From the NCBI RefSeq assembly GCF_042477335.2, contig NC_091255.1:19012501-19076500 (forward strand): a DNA stretch of 64,000 nt, read 5' to 3'. Below, piece by piece: positions 1-23,885 of the stretch. The stretch comes from Ovis canadensis. Taxonomy: Eukaryota > Chordata > Mammalia > Artiodactyla > Bovidae. Position 1 is the first letter of the stretch, and each line of letters begins with the position of its first letter. A model generated the notes under the pieces. It did not search any database and was not told the origin of the DNA. It saw nothing but the letters and a program-made list of their open reading frames with translations. A program made the translations under genes and the position numbers.

Positions 1-12862
<12,862 letters not shown>

Positions 12863-12869
12863 AAATAAC

Positions 12870-14239
12870 ATGGAGAATGGCAGTTTTACTTAAATCTCTC
12901 TTAAACCACAAGAACCATTTCATACTGGATACTCAGGTGGTACAGGGAGAAGGGGGCTACGGGCTGGGACATGGGAAAGCACCGCATCACGCTGTGTGTG
13001 TTTCAGTAGTTCGTGAGGTCCATGCAGAGGTCAGAAAAACCCATCAGTGCTGACGGGGGCTACCTCCATCATTTTAACCAGGCAGCACTTCAGCTGTTTA
13101 TCTGAGCATTTCATTCAGATGAAGAGATCATGGATGTTAAATTATATTAACTTGAAATAAGAGTGTATAAGCACATAGTCAAACATGCTGTTCTTCACCA
13201 TGAATTGTAAAGGCCTTCAAATTATGAATATTTTAAGTTGATTTTTTTTAAACCAGTGTTTGAATTCAAGTTTTTTTGCATATGATTGAATATTACTCTA
13301 AGTTCATTTCACAGTTAATTCTCAGTAGAGCTAGAGAGCCCCCACCTAGCTTTGTATTGCTGTAAAGTTGAGTCATTGACCATAAACTCCACAGAAGTGC
13401 TTTTTTAAAACTTAGAACTCCTGTCTTCTTCTCCCCACCACCTATATTCCTATAGGAAATTGCGGTATTAGTTGGAAAAATCCCTTTTCATTTTTTGGTT
13501 TGTCTTAGGGACCATCTTGCTGCTCAGGTCCTGGGCATACTGGTGTTTCTCCTGGGTCTCTGCTCTCTTTCTTCATGTTTATCAACATCAAGAGGGAGAA
13601 TAGTAATGGTCCCAGGGGACTCCTCCTCACAATCAAGATTTGTTCTCCTAGACATACTTTGAATCACCAGAATGATTTTTCTCTTTTCCCTTCCCTAATA
13701 GAAGCAAGTTAAAATTCTTCAGTAAAGGTTTTCTTACAGCACAGTTAAGAATCTTTTTTAAAGAAACATAATTTTAACCTGGTGCTATGTCTGTGATACT
13801 GAGTTGCCACTTAAACCATCCATAACGGGCTATAGTAGAAAGAGAAACTGCAGCAGTGTATTACTTAGGCTTAAATTGAGAGTAAGCTGAACTTCTGAGC
13901 TTGTTCCCTCACATGTATGTTAACACCATGAATACTTTGCAGGATTATTTGGAGACGTGTTTAAATCACAAAACAGGTAGCTCAATACTGGGCAGTAATG
14001 GGAAAGAGGTTAATAGGAAACTTTCAAGGTAAACATGTTTTCAGTGATCCTCCTCAGAATCCAAATGTAGACATTATACAGAAAAAAGGTGGTAATTGTT
14101 GGCAGTCATTTCAACACAGACATTGGTACGATAGCAAGAGGTTGGCCTCCATGTAAGGCTGCTTTAAATTTCTGTAAGTTGATTTAGTCGTGCAGATATC
14201 TCACTGTAGTGGTTCTCAAACTTAGGATCTGTCTATACT
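12870..14239. other. Possible distal CLTC 3'UTR or intergenic sequence
   Basis: AT-rich, mostly unique, no coding-like frame and no young repeat. It may be transcribed if CLTC uses a distal poly(A) site; I see no AATAAA in this stretch. Confidence 0.5.
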
Positions 14240-14720
14240 CAAAATCATGCAAGTTTTTTTTTGAAGATGTAAAGCTATTTTTATTCATAGATGACCTAAT
14301 CTTGTATGAAGAAAATCCTAAGCATTGTTTTTATAAAAATAACTCTTTAAAAAGCTTGTTTAGCAAGGTCTCAAAATTACAAGAGCAATAAAAACAATAT
14401 GAAATTTTGCAAAACAAGAATCAAAGAGTATTAACTAGTGATAAATTTAACAAAAGGTAACTACAAAATCATGCTGAAAGAAACTGAAAATTAAAACAAA
14501 TGGAGAGAGAAAATACATTCATGATTCAGAACTTGTAAGATGCCAATTTTCACCAAAAATACCTACAAAGTTGATGTAATTACTGTCAGTATTAATAGAA
14601 GGCTCCCCCACCATAAATTCACATAAATACGAATGTTAAAAAACCTAGAATAACCAGCTTGATTTTGAAAAAGAATAGATTTTAAACTCCCTATTTAAAA
14701 GTTTACTATAAAGTAACCAT
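14240..14720 (+). repeat. Old L1 LINE fragment (sense, ORF2 region)
   Basis: Diverged but recognisable L1 ORF2 order: GATGACCTAATCTTGTATGAAG, later ACTACAAAATCATGCTGAAAGAAA, ACAAATGGAGAGA and ACTTGTAAGATGCCAA. It contains an AATAAA at 14387-14392 that is probably just L1 sequence. Confidence 0.6.
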
Positions 14721-15028
14721 ATTCAAATTATTAACGATCCCAAAAAGCACTAGTTTATTGGGATTGTATCTATTCCTACTTTACTATTATTAATAGTTAA
14801 AACAACTTTTTAAAACTGTTAACCCATTTAAATGACAGTAATAAGCGTTGCTTGTTAACGTAAGCAATAATAACATGAGCATATTTCCCCAAACAAAAGT
14901 CAAGCTAGAAGGAATGGCATTGTACTGTTTTTTACAAGTCTCTAAAGTTCGTCTGAGTAGAGACTCTTCTGTATTCAAAAACTTGGCTTCATACAGCAAT
15001 TTCGTTAGGAAAGGGAGAGAGTATTTTT

Positions 15029-15112
15029 TGGCCACATCGCATGTGGGATGTTAGTGCCTTGACCAGGGATTGAACCTGTGTCTCCTGCACTGGAACATGG
15101 ATTTAATAACCT
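15029..15112 (-). repeat. CHR-type tRNA SINE fragment
   Basis: GCATGTGGGATGTTAGTGCCTTGACCAGGGATTGAACCTGTG... is the reverse complement of the tRNA-derived part of artiodactyl CHR SINEs. Short and truncated on both sides. Confidence 0.65.
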
Positions 15113-16873
15113 TTCCAGACACTTGTGATTAGTTGAAATGTGGACTCTGAAACCATGAAAATGAATCGTGTAGTTTATATCTGCTGAAAATCTAGATCTG
15201 GATAACTAGATTCTGTCCGTTGTTGCAAGTAAAAATGACAAAAGCAGCTAGTTCAGCTCAGGACTCAGCCACACAAGTCTTTTTTTTTCCTTAAGATAAC
15301 AGTTATACTTCAGTGTGCACCAGAAGTGTTTGATGTTACAAAGAATATTAAGACAAACAGTAAACGGTCAAATTTAATAATTTTTTTTACTGCTTCATCA
15401 AGGACATTAAACTTTTTAAAGTAAATGTAGGGCAGTGAAAACTATAATGACTCCTTGTACAGATAGGTGCCCCTGTCTTGATTTGTGAAAGGTGCCAGCA
15501 GTATCACCACCGTTTCTTTTTTATCATCACTGCAAATGTCAAAACAATGGGAAAGAGTATCAGGAAAATTGTTTTGACCCTTTGCAGGTGTCTTTAGAGA
15601 ACCCAGGGTTCTCTGCTTTGCGAACCATGAAATAAAATTACGAACCTTACAAAATAAATAGCAAAGTACGGGTGAGCTAGAAAACATATGTTTCCATAGC
15701 TACCAGTGTGCGTATACTATTCATCCTAGTAGATATGCCATGATTGACCTCAATTACGTTGTCAGCCAGGGCAGATGGTCCTGTTGGGATGCACTGTCTG
15801 AACCTGGAACCATCATTCTCCGAGGCAAGCCTCAGAAATTACCTGAAGTGGAATCATACATTTAGGGCTGAGATCTCTTCAGCTCAGCTACATGCTGTTG
15901 CATCACTTTGGAAACCAGGATAAACATTCTGTTTAGAAACAGTCGCTACTGTGGCATCATTCACAGCTGCAGTTTCTTCTGTGCTGTCAGATACCAGCGT
16001 AAAAGAAGACTGACCTCTAAGCCTGGCTGCGGTAGCCTTTAGTGTTCTGCCCAGACGCCACTGACGCCTTGCAGTTGTGCTACATTGCTGCTTATGTTGA
16101 AGTTAACAACTAACTAATGCTAATTGTTGACGTTAACCATGGTGAGTTGCAATCAAAATTTGGCCTGTTACCAAAATTCTCCCTGACATCGAAGTTCTTA
16201 GGAATATACTGAATTTAGAAATACTGTCAGAATCCCTCCAAAGAGAGCTTTCAAGACAAATGGCTTTTTGCAAAAAAGGAGATAGATAGAGGAAGCTATG
16301 TGGCTCTTGGGAGCTGGGAACCATCATATTCTGGGCAGCTGGTAATTATTTGGATTATGTCATGCTGAATGTATAAAGATCAAAAGGGAGATAAGGTGCC
16401 CTTAAATAGCTGAATTGTCCAGTTCCTGAAGTTCTAGGTAAAGAAAGTACTGGGATGTTACAATGATAAGTAACAGTCACTTCACAATTACCATCATTTC
16501 TATGTGGGCCCATAACCACCTTCAAGGTCCACACAAGTCGCTTCACAAGTTTCACTGCCTTCATTGTTAGGAAAGGGGTGAACTGAAGAGATGTAGAACC
16601 ACTGCTGAGAAATTTTAGCCAGCGTGGCTGAGGGAATAAATGTGAAGCACGGCACAGGTGGGTTAGGTCAGTGCTGTAAAAACTCAACTGTGAGAAAAAT
16701 CCACAAGGTTAGCTTTTAAACTCATTGTGGGTGGCTATACCATTCTCTCTCGATAAAATATTCAAAAACAAAAGGAGAAAAGAAAAAAAAGGAGAAACAA
16801 ACTGCAGTTTACATCTAAATTGGGAATGCCCTAGAACCCCTGATCATCCAAGGAGGACAGCAACATAGTCTTG
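15113..16873. other. Intergenic, CLTC-PTRH2 convergent region
   Basis: Unique-looking sequence. The - strand has several short open stretches (for example 15442-15687 and around 15900-16030) separated by stops and frame changes. I do not recognise a protein. A decayed retrocopy is possible but unsupported. Confidence 0.4.
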
Positions 16874-17153
16874 GAAGAGCTGCTGCTAAGTTGCTTCAGT
16901 CATGTCTGACTCTGTGCGACCCCATAGTCGGCAGCCCACCAGGCTCCCCCGTCCCTGGGATTCTCCAGGCAAGAACACGAGTGGGTTGCCATTTCCTTCT
17001 CCAGTGCATGAAAGTGAAAAGTGAAAGTGAAGTCGCTCAGTCCTGTCCGACTCTTGGAGACCCCATGGACTGCAGCCCACCAGGCTCCTCCATCCATGGG
17101 ATTTTCCAGGCAAGGGTACTGGAGTGGGTGCCATTGCTTTCTCCAGAAGAGCT
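16874..17153 (-). mobile_element. Bov-A2 SINE with 8-bp target-site duplication
   Basis: Two head-to-tail Bov-A monomers with the (AGC)n tail at the left (GCTGCTGCTAAG on +). The element spans about 16882-17145. GAAGAGCT is found at both 16874-16881 and 17146-17153, a clean target-site duplication. The ORFs here on both strands are typical SINE by-products. Confidence 0.9.
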
Positions 17154-17214
17154 AGTAACACACAACGGGGCCTAATCACGCATAGGAAATGCTGTTTCCC
17201 ACCTCTAGTCCAAT

Positions 17215-17220
17215 TTTATT
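17215..17220 (-). terminator. Candidate distal PTRH2 polyadenylation signal
   Basis: TTTATT on + is AATAAA on -, about 260 nt beyond the PTRH2 stop and just before the Bov-A2 SINE. Either this or the signal at 17409 could end the mRNA. Confidence 0.3.
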
Positions 17221-17408
17221 GTGAACTGTGCCTCTCATCTTAAACATTTCTTGTTTCAGCACTCCTCACTTGAATCACCAGGACTATTAACCAAACTTTT
17301 TTTTTTTTTTTAGCCCAAGATAACTCTCTAACCAGGCCAAGTACATGACAGAAGAACACGTGAATGGAATTTCATCTCAAGAATCTTAGCTGGGGGAAGA
17401 AATCAGCT

Positions 17409-17414
17409 TTTATT
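17409..17414 (-). terminator. Candidate proximal PTRH2 polyadenylation signal AATAAA
   Basis: AATAAA on the - strand 63 nt after the PTRH2 stop codon gives a very short 3'UTR. Confidence 0.5.
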
Positions 17415-17476
17415 GTTAGAATTTGACAGTTTCAAACACTTGTGGTGGTGGGAACCACCATCATACAAAATTCCAC

Positions 17477-18016
17477 CTAGTAAAGTTTTAGGTGACCGGT
17501 GACCTTGTCAATTAGGTCTGCTGGTCCTGGTCCAATTCCTAAAACAGTTCGAGAGCCTGGTGCAATCTGAGTACGTCCTGCATCTTGGATTAAACTTACA
17601 GTCAGTCCCAGCACTTTTGCATGGGTCAACAATTCAACCAGAGTTTCTTCATCAGGGGCTTTGACCACCACTTTGGGCTGGCCACAGTATTCCCACTCTT
17701 TGAGTAACTCAGGGTTTCTCTTTTGAATTTGCTTGTAGGCAGAAACAGCAGCATGAGAGCACTGGGCAGCCACCTTCCCTTTTCCCATCTTCAAGTCATT
17801 TCGAACCACAAGAATCATTTTGTACTCCCCACTCTCTCCGAGGATACTTGCCTCTGTTTCAGTGTCAGCGTTTGTCTCCCTCGCTGAGCTCTTGGGGAGC
17901 ATCCCAAAGCGCATTCGGAGGCCCCAGCCCAGGCACACGCCACAGGCAACTCCAGCAGCCAAGCTAAGCGCACCAGGATTAGTCAGATACTCCATAACCA
18001 GGGATCTGGAGATCAT
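17477..18016 (-). CDS. PTRH2: PTRH2, peptidyl-tRNA hydrolase 2 (Bit1)
   Basis: A 179-residue protein, the same length as human PTRH2, in a single coding exon. It cleaves peptidyl-tRNA released from stalled ribosomes. It resides on mitochondria and, when freed after loss of integrin attachment, promotes anoikis. A hydrophobic N-terminal segment (residues ~13-35, [14 protein letters not shown]) fits the known membrane/mitochondrial anchor. The PTH2 domain starts at [22 protein letters not shown], with the catalytic-region Lys residues, and includes [12 protein letters not shown] and [11 protein letters not shown]; the protein ends LKLY. I chose ATG 18014-18016 because it lies directly after a 3' splice site (TTTCCTTTCAG|ATG) and gives the family length. 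The frame is open 10 codons further upstream, but that is intron. The gene converges on CLTC and diverges from VMP1. Confidence 0.97.
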   Translation of the reverse strand: MISRSLVMEYLTNPGALSLAAGVACGVCLGWGLRMRFGMLPKSSARETNADTETEASILGESGEYKMILVVRNDLKMGKGKVAAQCSHAAVSAYKQIQKRNPELLKEWEYCGQPKVVVKAPDEETLVELLTHAKVLGLTVSLIQDAGRTQIAPGSRTVLGIGPGPADLIDKVTGHLKLY

Positions 18017-18590
18017 CTGAAAGGAAAAGAAAGCGGTCATTATCAAGGGAGGGAAAGTTATAGTTTATCAGATACAACGCCCTGACAGTATATAAGCAGC
18101 AGTACTTTTAATTCATCCAGAAAAAAGGCAAACTATGTTTTGGATCTTGGGCAGGTACTGTTTTTTTCTCCCCTGAGCACTAGAAAAAATTCAAGAATAC
18201 AGGCAAAGCAGTTTAGGTCATTTTGAATCTCAATGTGAGGAGTACATCTCCCTCAGATACAGCTCTGCTCCCCAGTGTTTGCTAAGTCTTGTGGAGAAAG
18301 GAAATGTTGTTTTACCAAAACGCCTAAAGTAGCTAAAAGAACCAAGAGTAACTCACTCTTTTCTGAAATATAGTGCTTATTCACTTGTGTCTTCAATAAC
18401 GCAGTAGTTCTCGATGTACCAACCCCTCAGGGAAGTTCCTGGTTGTCACAGCAACAGGCCTGGAGTGAGGTGGGCTGCTGACGCCTACTGACCCTCGCAC
18501 GGAAAGCTGAAAGCCTCACATGTGAATACTGGTGCCCCTGGACATTACTGTAGGTGAAAACCCCAGTGTCAGCTTGCATATGAATGCAGA

Positions 18591-18745
18591 GTACTTTTTG
18601 CACAGTTGTAATATACACTGAATTTACCAGTAGTACAACCATCATAAAAAACAAAGGAAGATGATCCTTCACCTTTTATTACTTTAGAAATTCCTATTAC
18701 CCCAGCAAAGCTGTTCATGGTGTCTAAATCATCAATAAAGCATTT
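18591..18745. repeat. Direct repeat, copy A (about 150 bp)
   Basis: ACTGAATTTACCAGTAGTACAACCAT... to TCATCAATAAAGCATT recurs about 990 bp downstream (19580-19730) at roughly 90% identity, same orientation. Not a repeat family I recognise. Confidence 0.8.
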
Positions 18746-19077
18746 ACATAAGTCTACATTTGAGGCTGTTGGATTCAATATACTTCAATGTATAGGTATA
18801 AACAGTAATCAGTTTCTTCCGGTGGAATACATGGCATCTAAGCATTTACAAAGTACATCATGTTTGCAGAACTTACAAGTGGTGCCCTTGGAATTCTACA
18901 GTGTGTAACCTGCGTGCACAGATAGACAGCAGTCCTGGAAATTCATACTTTATCATAAATTTTTTAAAAAATCCTCATTTAAGTTAAAATTAGGACATTA
19001 AAATTGAAATTATACTGTAGGCAAAGTGTGCGATGTTTTTGAATATTTTAAAGTGAATATTGCACAGGGATATTAAA

Positions 19078-19250
19078 CTTTATTTGGTTGCTTTGGGTGT
19101 TAGTTGCATCATGTGGGATCTAGGGTTGCTCCACATGGGCTTAGTTGCCCCACAGCATTTGGGGTCTTAGTTCCTTGATCAGGGGTCAAACTCACGTCCC
19201 CTGCACTGCAAGGTCGATTCTTAACCACTGGACCACCAGGGAAATCCTCA
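19078..19250 (-). repeat. CHR-type SINE (antisense)
   Basis: Ends on + with CGATTCTTAACCACTGGACCACCAGGGAAATCC, the reverse complement of the tRNA-like head of CHR SINEs. Upstream is the GCTTTGGGTGTTAGTTGC/CACATGGGC body. Confidence 0.8.
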
Positions 19251-19255
19251 TTTTT

Positions 19256-19579
19256 GAGACGTGATTCACACACTATAAAATTCACCTTTTTAAAGTGTAC
19301 AATTCAGTGTTTTTAACGTATCTACAATATTGTGCAACCAGTGCCAGTATCTAATTTCAGAACACTTTCATTGCCCCCCCAAAGAAACCCCTGTAACCGC
19401 GAGCAGTCACTTCCCACTTCTCCTTCCCCTAGTCTCTGGTAACCACTTTATGGATTTACTTATTCTGGACACTCGTATAAATCAAACCACACAAAAGGTG
19501 GCCTTTGTTTCAGGGTTCTACCATCCAGCATAATATTTTCAAGGTTCATCCATGCTGTACCATGTATCAACACTTAATT
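19256..19579 (-). repeat. Old L1 (L1M-type) 3' fragment, antisense
   Basis: AAAATTCACCTTTTTAAAGTGTACAATTCAGTG, TTGTGCAACCAGTGCC and TCTCTGGTAACCACTTTATGG are hallmarks of the 3' region of ancient mammalian L1 elements read in reverse. Confidence 0.7.
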
Positions 19580-19730
19580 CCTTTTTCGCATAGTTTTAAT
19601 ACACACTGAATTTACCAGTAGTACAACCATGATGAAAAAACGAAGATGATCTTTCATCCTTTATTACTTTAGAAATTCCTATTACCCCAGCAAAGCTGTT
19701 CATGGTGACTGAATCATCAATAAAGCATTG
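19580..19730. repeat. Direct repeat, copy B (about 150 bp)
   Basis: Partner of 18591-18745. It has small indels and substitutions (GATGAAAAAACGAAG for CATAAAAAACAAAGGAAG), so the duplication is old. Confidence 0.8.
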
Positions 19731-20446
19731 ATGTGTTCATTGATGAAGAATAATGTACCGTACCTACCAGCTGATTTTCTCCAGCAGTACTTAGCAGCCT
19801 GAGTTTAGGTAAAAACACAGAAGGGGTAACTCCATACTTCACAGAGAAAGTAGAAGCCCAAAGACTGAAACCACCTAATCACTGCCTCCAAACATGTAAC
19901 GAAATCTGCCGCACCCATATTCTTCCTTCACCTTCCCCCTTCTCTAACAGATGGCTGGATTTATCCAAGTTTGAGTTCTACTACGAGTAAGCACTGAGAC
20001 ACAGGGCATAAGGAAAGCTGGGGCGAGAGCAAGAATGTTTGAAATGACAGGCCATGAGAAAGGTAAGCACAGGAAGGTGACAGGATATCCACATGCTATT
20101 AAGAACAGGTACGCTGGAAGTGAGCTGGAAAGGCAGTTGGCTGAGGTTGGAGAGAGATGTCTGGGGTTTCGAGTTTGGAAATAGAACATTAAGGTGATAC
20201 AAAGTCCAGAGTGTAGCTAACGGAATAGGTATGTGCAGTACAGTCAAAAGGGTGTCATTAAGCGCATCTGCTTTCTTAATTCTTTTATTTTTATGCCTCC
20301 TTCATCCCACAGATATTAACTGGTCTTGCTCTAGAATCTAGGGGAATAAAGGAGAAACAGTCCCTTCATGCACAGAGCATACATTCTGGTAGTGGTTTAG
20401 AGATGACCCAATCCTAATTTTGAATTTCTTTCTTATGTTTTAAAAA

Positions 20447-20565
20447 AAATTTTGGCCACGCCATGTGGCATGCAGGAATCTTAGTTACCCAATCAAGGAT
20501 CGAAGCTGTGCCCCCTGCAGTTGAAGCATGATGTCTTAACCACTGACTGCCAGGGAAGTCCCTCT
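20447..20565 (-). repeat. CHR-type SINE fragment (antisense)
   Basis: TTTTGGCCACGCCATGTGGCATGCAGGAATCTTAG through AACCACTGACTGCCAGGGAAGTCCC matches the reverse CHR pattern. Confidence 0.75.
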
Positions 20566-20744
20566 TTCATTTTATTTTAGTAAGACTTCATGTTGTCATA
20601 ACTCAAAGCTTCAGTGGTATTTTGAAGGTACTGTGTTATTTGATCCACATAACCATAAGAGGTCAGCATTCTTTCTATATATTGAAAATGAGGAAATGAA
20701 GGCAAACAGAAGTTAAAAACAGAAAAAACAACAAACACGAATGT

Positions 20745-21290
20745 CTGCTGGTTTCCTCTGTGCCAGACACATGCCTTGCTAGACAGGGAGTATAGTGATG
20801 AACAATACTGGCCACTGACAGTTCCTAGGTAAGCGGAGGAGAAGACAATTACATGTCTGCAAACGTTATGGAAAGATGTTAGGGGAGTGTATAAAGTGCT
20901 TTAGCTCAGTTTAGGAGGTCAGGGAAGACCACCTTGAGGGAATATTTAAAATGCAACAAAGCAATAAGAAGACAGAACAAGGAAAGATCATTTCAGGCAG
21001 AATGAACACCAAGCAGAAAAGCCAGAGGAGAGAAATAAGGTGTGCAAGTGACCTGAAAGTGGTCCAGACAGCCCAAAGACGGAAGGGGAGACCGGCAGAG
21101 ACAAACGCGAGAAAGAAGGGCGGGCTGCAGATCGCAGAAGGCCTCGTAAGCCACGCTGAGCAGCTTGGAATTCTAGGGATGATAGACAGTCCTGCAGGGA
21201 AATGATTTTTGTTTTCTAAAAGATCACCTGGGACTTCAGTATAAAGAAGGAATTAGAAGCTGGCAAGAATAGATACAGGGGACTGATTAG
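20745..21290 (+). repeat. Ancient mammalian interspersed repeat, family uncertain
   Basis: Phrases such as GTGCCAGACACATGCC, AGTTTAGGAGGTCAGGGAAGACCACC, TTTCAGGCAGAATGAACACCAAGCAGAAAAG and GGCCTCGTAAGCCACGCTGAG belong to a widespread old mammalian repeat. The segment at 30055-30760 appears related. The 84-aa ORF inside is not a gene. Confidence 0.45.
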
Positions 21291-21309
21291 GAGACTGCTA
21301 TAATGTAAT

Positions 21310-21545
21310 AACAGTAACAGTAGCTAATAAATATTTTGCTACATATTAGGTACTGACACTCTACACGAACTGTCTCCTTCAGTGTTCCCAACACTGAAGT
21401 CCTTTAAGTAAATATGTGATTATTACCCCCATTTTTCAGATGTGAAAATTGGCTCACAGAGAATATGTCACTCACCCGAGTTCAAAAAGCTAGTAACTGG
21501 TAGCCTGTCTCCAGAGCTTGTGTGTTTAACACTACTCTACGTTGC
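21310..21545 (-). repeat. MIR SINE (antisense)
   Basis: AATAAATATTTTGCTACATATTAGGTACTGACACT, then TTATTACCCCCATTTTTCAGATGTGAAAATTGG and CTCACAGAGAATATGTCACTCACC: the full MIR order in reverse. Confidence 0.75.
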
Positions 21546-22404
21546 CTTTCCCAGCAGTCTGGATGAGATGACAGTCACACAGGAGTGGTGACATAGGAAA
21601 GCAAAGAAGTGGCTGAAGCACACCTGTATAAATCGGTGATTCACTGGAAGTCTGGTGATAAAAGAAAGGAAGAAGTTAGAACACCACCTAGATTTGAACA
21701 AATGGAGACGGGGAGTATACTCTTTACTGATGAAAAGAGCAGGTTTGAAAGTAAAAGACACTGAAAGGTTTCAAATATTACATCAGATCTGACCAAAAGA
21801 CATCCTGGTTGAGATGTCCAGAAAAAAGAAAAAGACATGTCACTTTAGAGGTCAGAAGATAAGCACAGGCTAGAAACCACATTGTTTAAAAGAACTTAAC
21901 AAACTGACTGAAGGCTGATAAGCGGATAAGGTCACTGGGTCAAGTATACAGAGGGAAGAAAGGAACCCTGAGGAAACAAGTATTCAGGGATAAAAGGAGA
22001 GTGACAGAGACGGTCACAAGTGGCCAGGTCTTCAGCACCTCGTTTCAGTCCTCTTTCACAACTGTGCCTAAAATGGTGACAGGGCTCTACTGCCATAGCA
22101 CTTTATGGCTCTAGACGCCTTGGCAGACACACACACACAAGAATTAAAAAAAAATTCTTATCAGAACCCACATTATCTCTAATGCATCTATCATTTAGTT
22201 ACTATACGATGCTTATAGGTCAGCAGAACTTCTTTATGATAATCTAACCGCCAGACTACAAATAGAACAAATATTCAATTATAGAAAAATACATATATAC
22301 AAACTTCGATGTCAAAGAATTAGAAGGATTTTCTGCACCAATTACTAGGTTGCAAAATAACCAAATATTCCACATACCAGACTCAGGTACTATCTGGAGA
22401 AAGG

Positions 22405-22570
22405 CAGTACATATAGAGGACCTACTGTGTGTTGAACAGCAAGCTAAAAACCCTTTACTTCCATTATTGTTGCTGTGAAAATAAGACAATACTACCAGCC
22501 TCTCTCTAAAGATGAGAAAAATAAAGATCAGAGAAGTTGCTTATCCACAGCCACAAAACTAGTAAGAGCA
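22405..22570 (-). repeat. MIR SINE fragment (antisense)
   Basis: ACTGTGTGTTGAACAGCAAGC, then AAAGATGAGAAAAATAAAGATCAGAGAAGTTGCTTATCCACAGCCAC, a diverged reverse MIR core. Confidence 0.6.
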
Positions 22571-23584
22571 ATATAAAATATACTAATCGAAAAGGTCATG
22601 ATGGAAAGTTTCTCATTCTCTCACCTTTATTTAAAAACAGATCTACCAATAAGAGTCACCATAACTAGCAGAAAAAGTTCCAGAAAGAACCAATTTGTTT
22701 ATTGCTTCTGTCCCTAATCTTATGAAGTCCCTAATTCCAAAATGCTGAGCTTAACGCTAACATCTCTGTTCTTTTAATCTATCAGCCTGATCAGATCATC
22801 ATCAACCCTTGTAAAAGGTGTTTCAGGCTGTCCCCCTTTCTGTCTATCTATTATAAACATTTATCAATAAACCCAGTGCTTGAAACGAAGGTAAACATAA
22901 CTATTTTCAGCCTCATCTCTGTTGTCCCAGGCAATGATGGCATCGCAAAAGGAACACATCCTCTAAGACCCTCCGCTTGGTGCCTTCCAGTGGCCAGATT
23001 AAACCCCTCTCACCAGTGCTTGTGATCCTATTACGCTCCACCCGATGACCCTGTTCCACTGGCTACTGCCCTTTGGACTTTTCCAACCTAAAAATCCATC
23101 CTCTTGGACCCTTAAACCACTGCCTCACTTTTCCTCTTCCCTTCATCTTTAAACTTCTTCAGTTACCTGCCCGCCTTTCCCATTCGACTGAAACTGCTAA
23201 AGAATCAAGACACTATCTAGCTGCCGCTTTATAGGCCTCAGTTGAGGCCTAAACTTGAAAACTTTTTGCACCACTCACTGATAACTTTTCTTTAAACCCT
23301 CCTCCCTTGAATTCTTTAACACAACGTTCACCCTAATATCATCCTACCTTTCTGACACCTTTTCCTCATTATCTATAGTCTCTTTCTGTTTGCCGCTGAT
23401 GTAAGTATTAGCCAAGCTTACACATTTCGCCCTCTTTTCAGTCTCTACCTATGTTGTCCTATATTGCAACTATTAGCCAAATGCAGGTATTTAAACTTAA
23501 TTAAAACTAAATAAAAATTCAGTTTTTAAGTTACGTATGGCCACATTTCAAATGCTCAATAGCTCAACAACTTGGAAGTGGCTA

Positions 23585-23818
23585 GGGAGCTTCCCTGAGG
23601 GTCCCGTGGACCACAAGCATGTAGACCTCAGACCAGCTGCAGACTCTCACTTAACCTCACCGCCCACCCATCAGAAGAATGTCCATGAGCTGGTCATGCC
23701 CTCTTTGAACAGTTACTATAAAACTTATCTTCCCCAAGTGGGGACACATGGTTTTGAGGGCCTGCTGTGGCCCCCTCTGCCCGGCAAAGCAATAAAGCTA
23801 TTCTTTTCTACTTAAAGA
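23585..23818 (+). mobile_element. LTR fragment of an endogenous retrovirus-like element
   Basis: Non-coding, ends with ...CCCTCTGCCCGGCAAAGCAATAAAGCTATTCTTTTCTAC, an LTR-type R region with an AATAAA signal. It lies inside the MER5A-like remnant. No gag/pol sequence is present. The 92-aa ORF is incidental. Confidence 0.5.
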
Positions 23819-23821
23819 GTC

Positions 23822-23885
23822 CACCTTTCAATGTAGGGGACACGGGTTTGACCCCTGGTCAGGGAACGAAGATCCCACATACAGC
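23822..23885 (+). repeat. CHR-type SINE fragment
   Basis: GGGGACACGGGTTTGACCCCTGGTCAGGGAACGAAGATCCCACATAC is the tRNA-derived box B region of a CHR SINE. Confidence 0.65.

Noticed and set aside
16886..17179. ORFs of 94-97 aa on both strands
   Set aside because: They lie inside a Bov-A2 SINE with a TSD; such ORFs occur in most copies.
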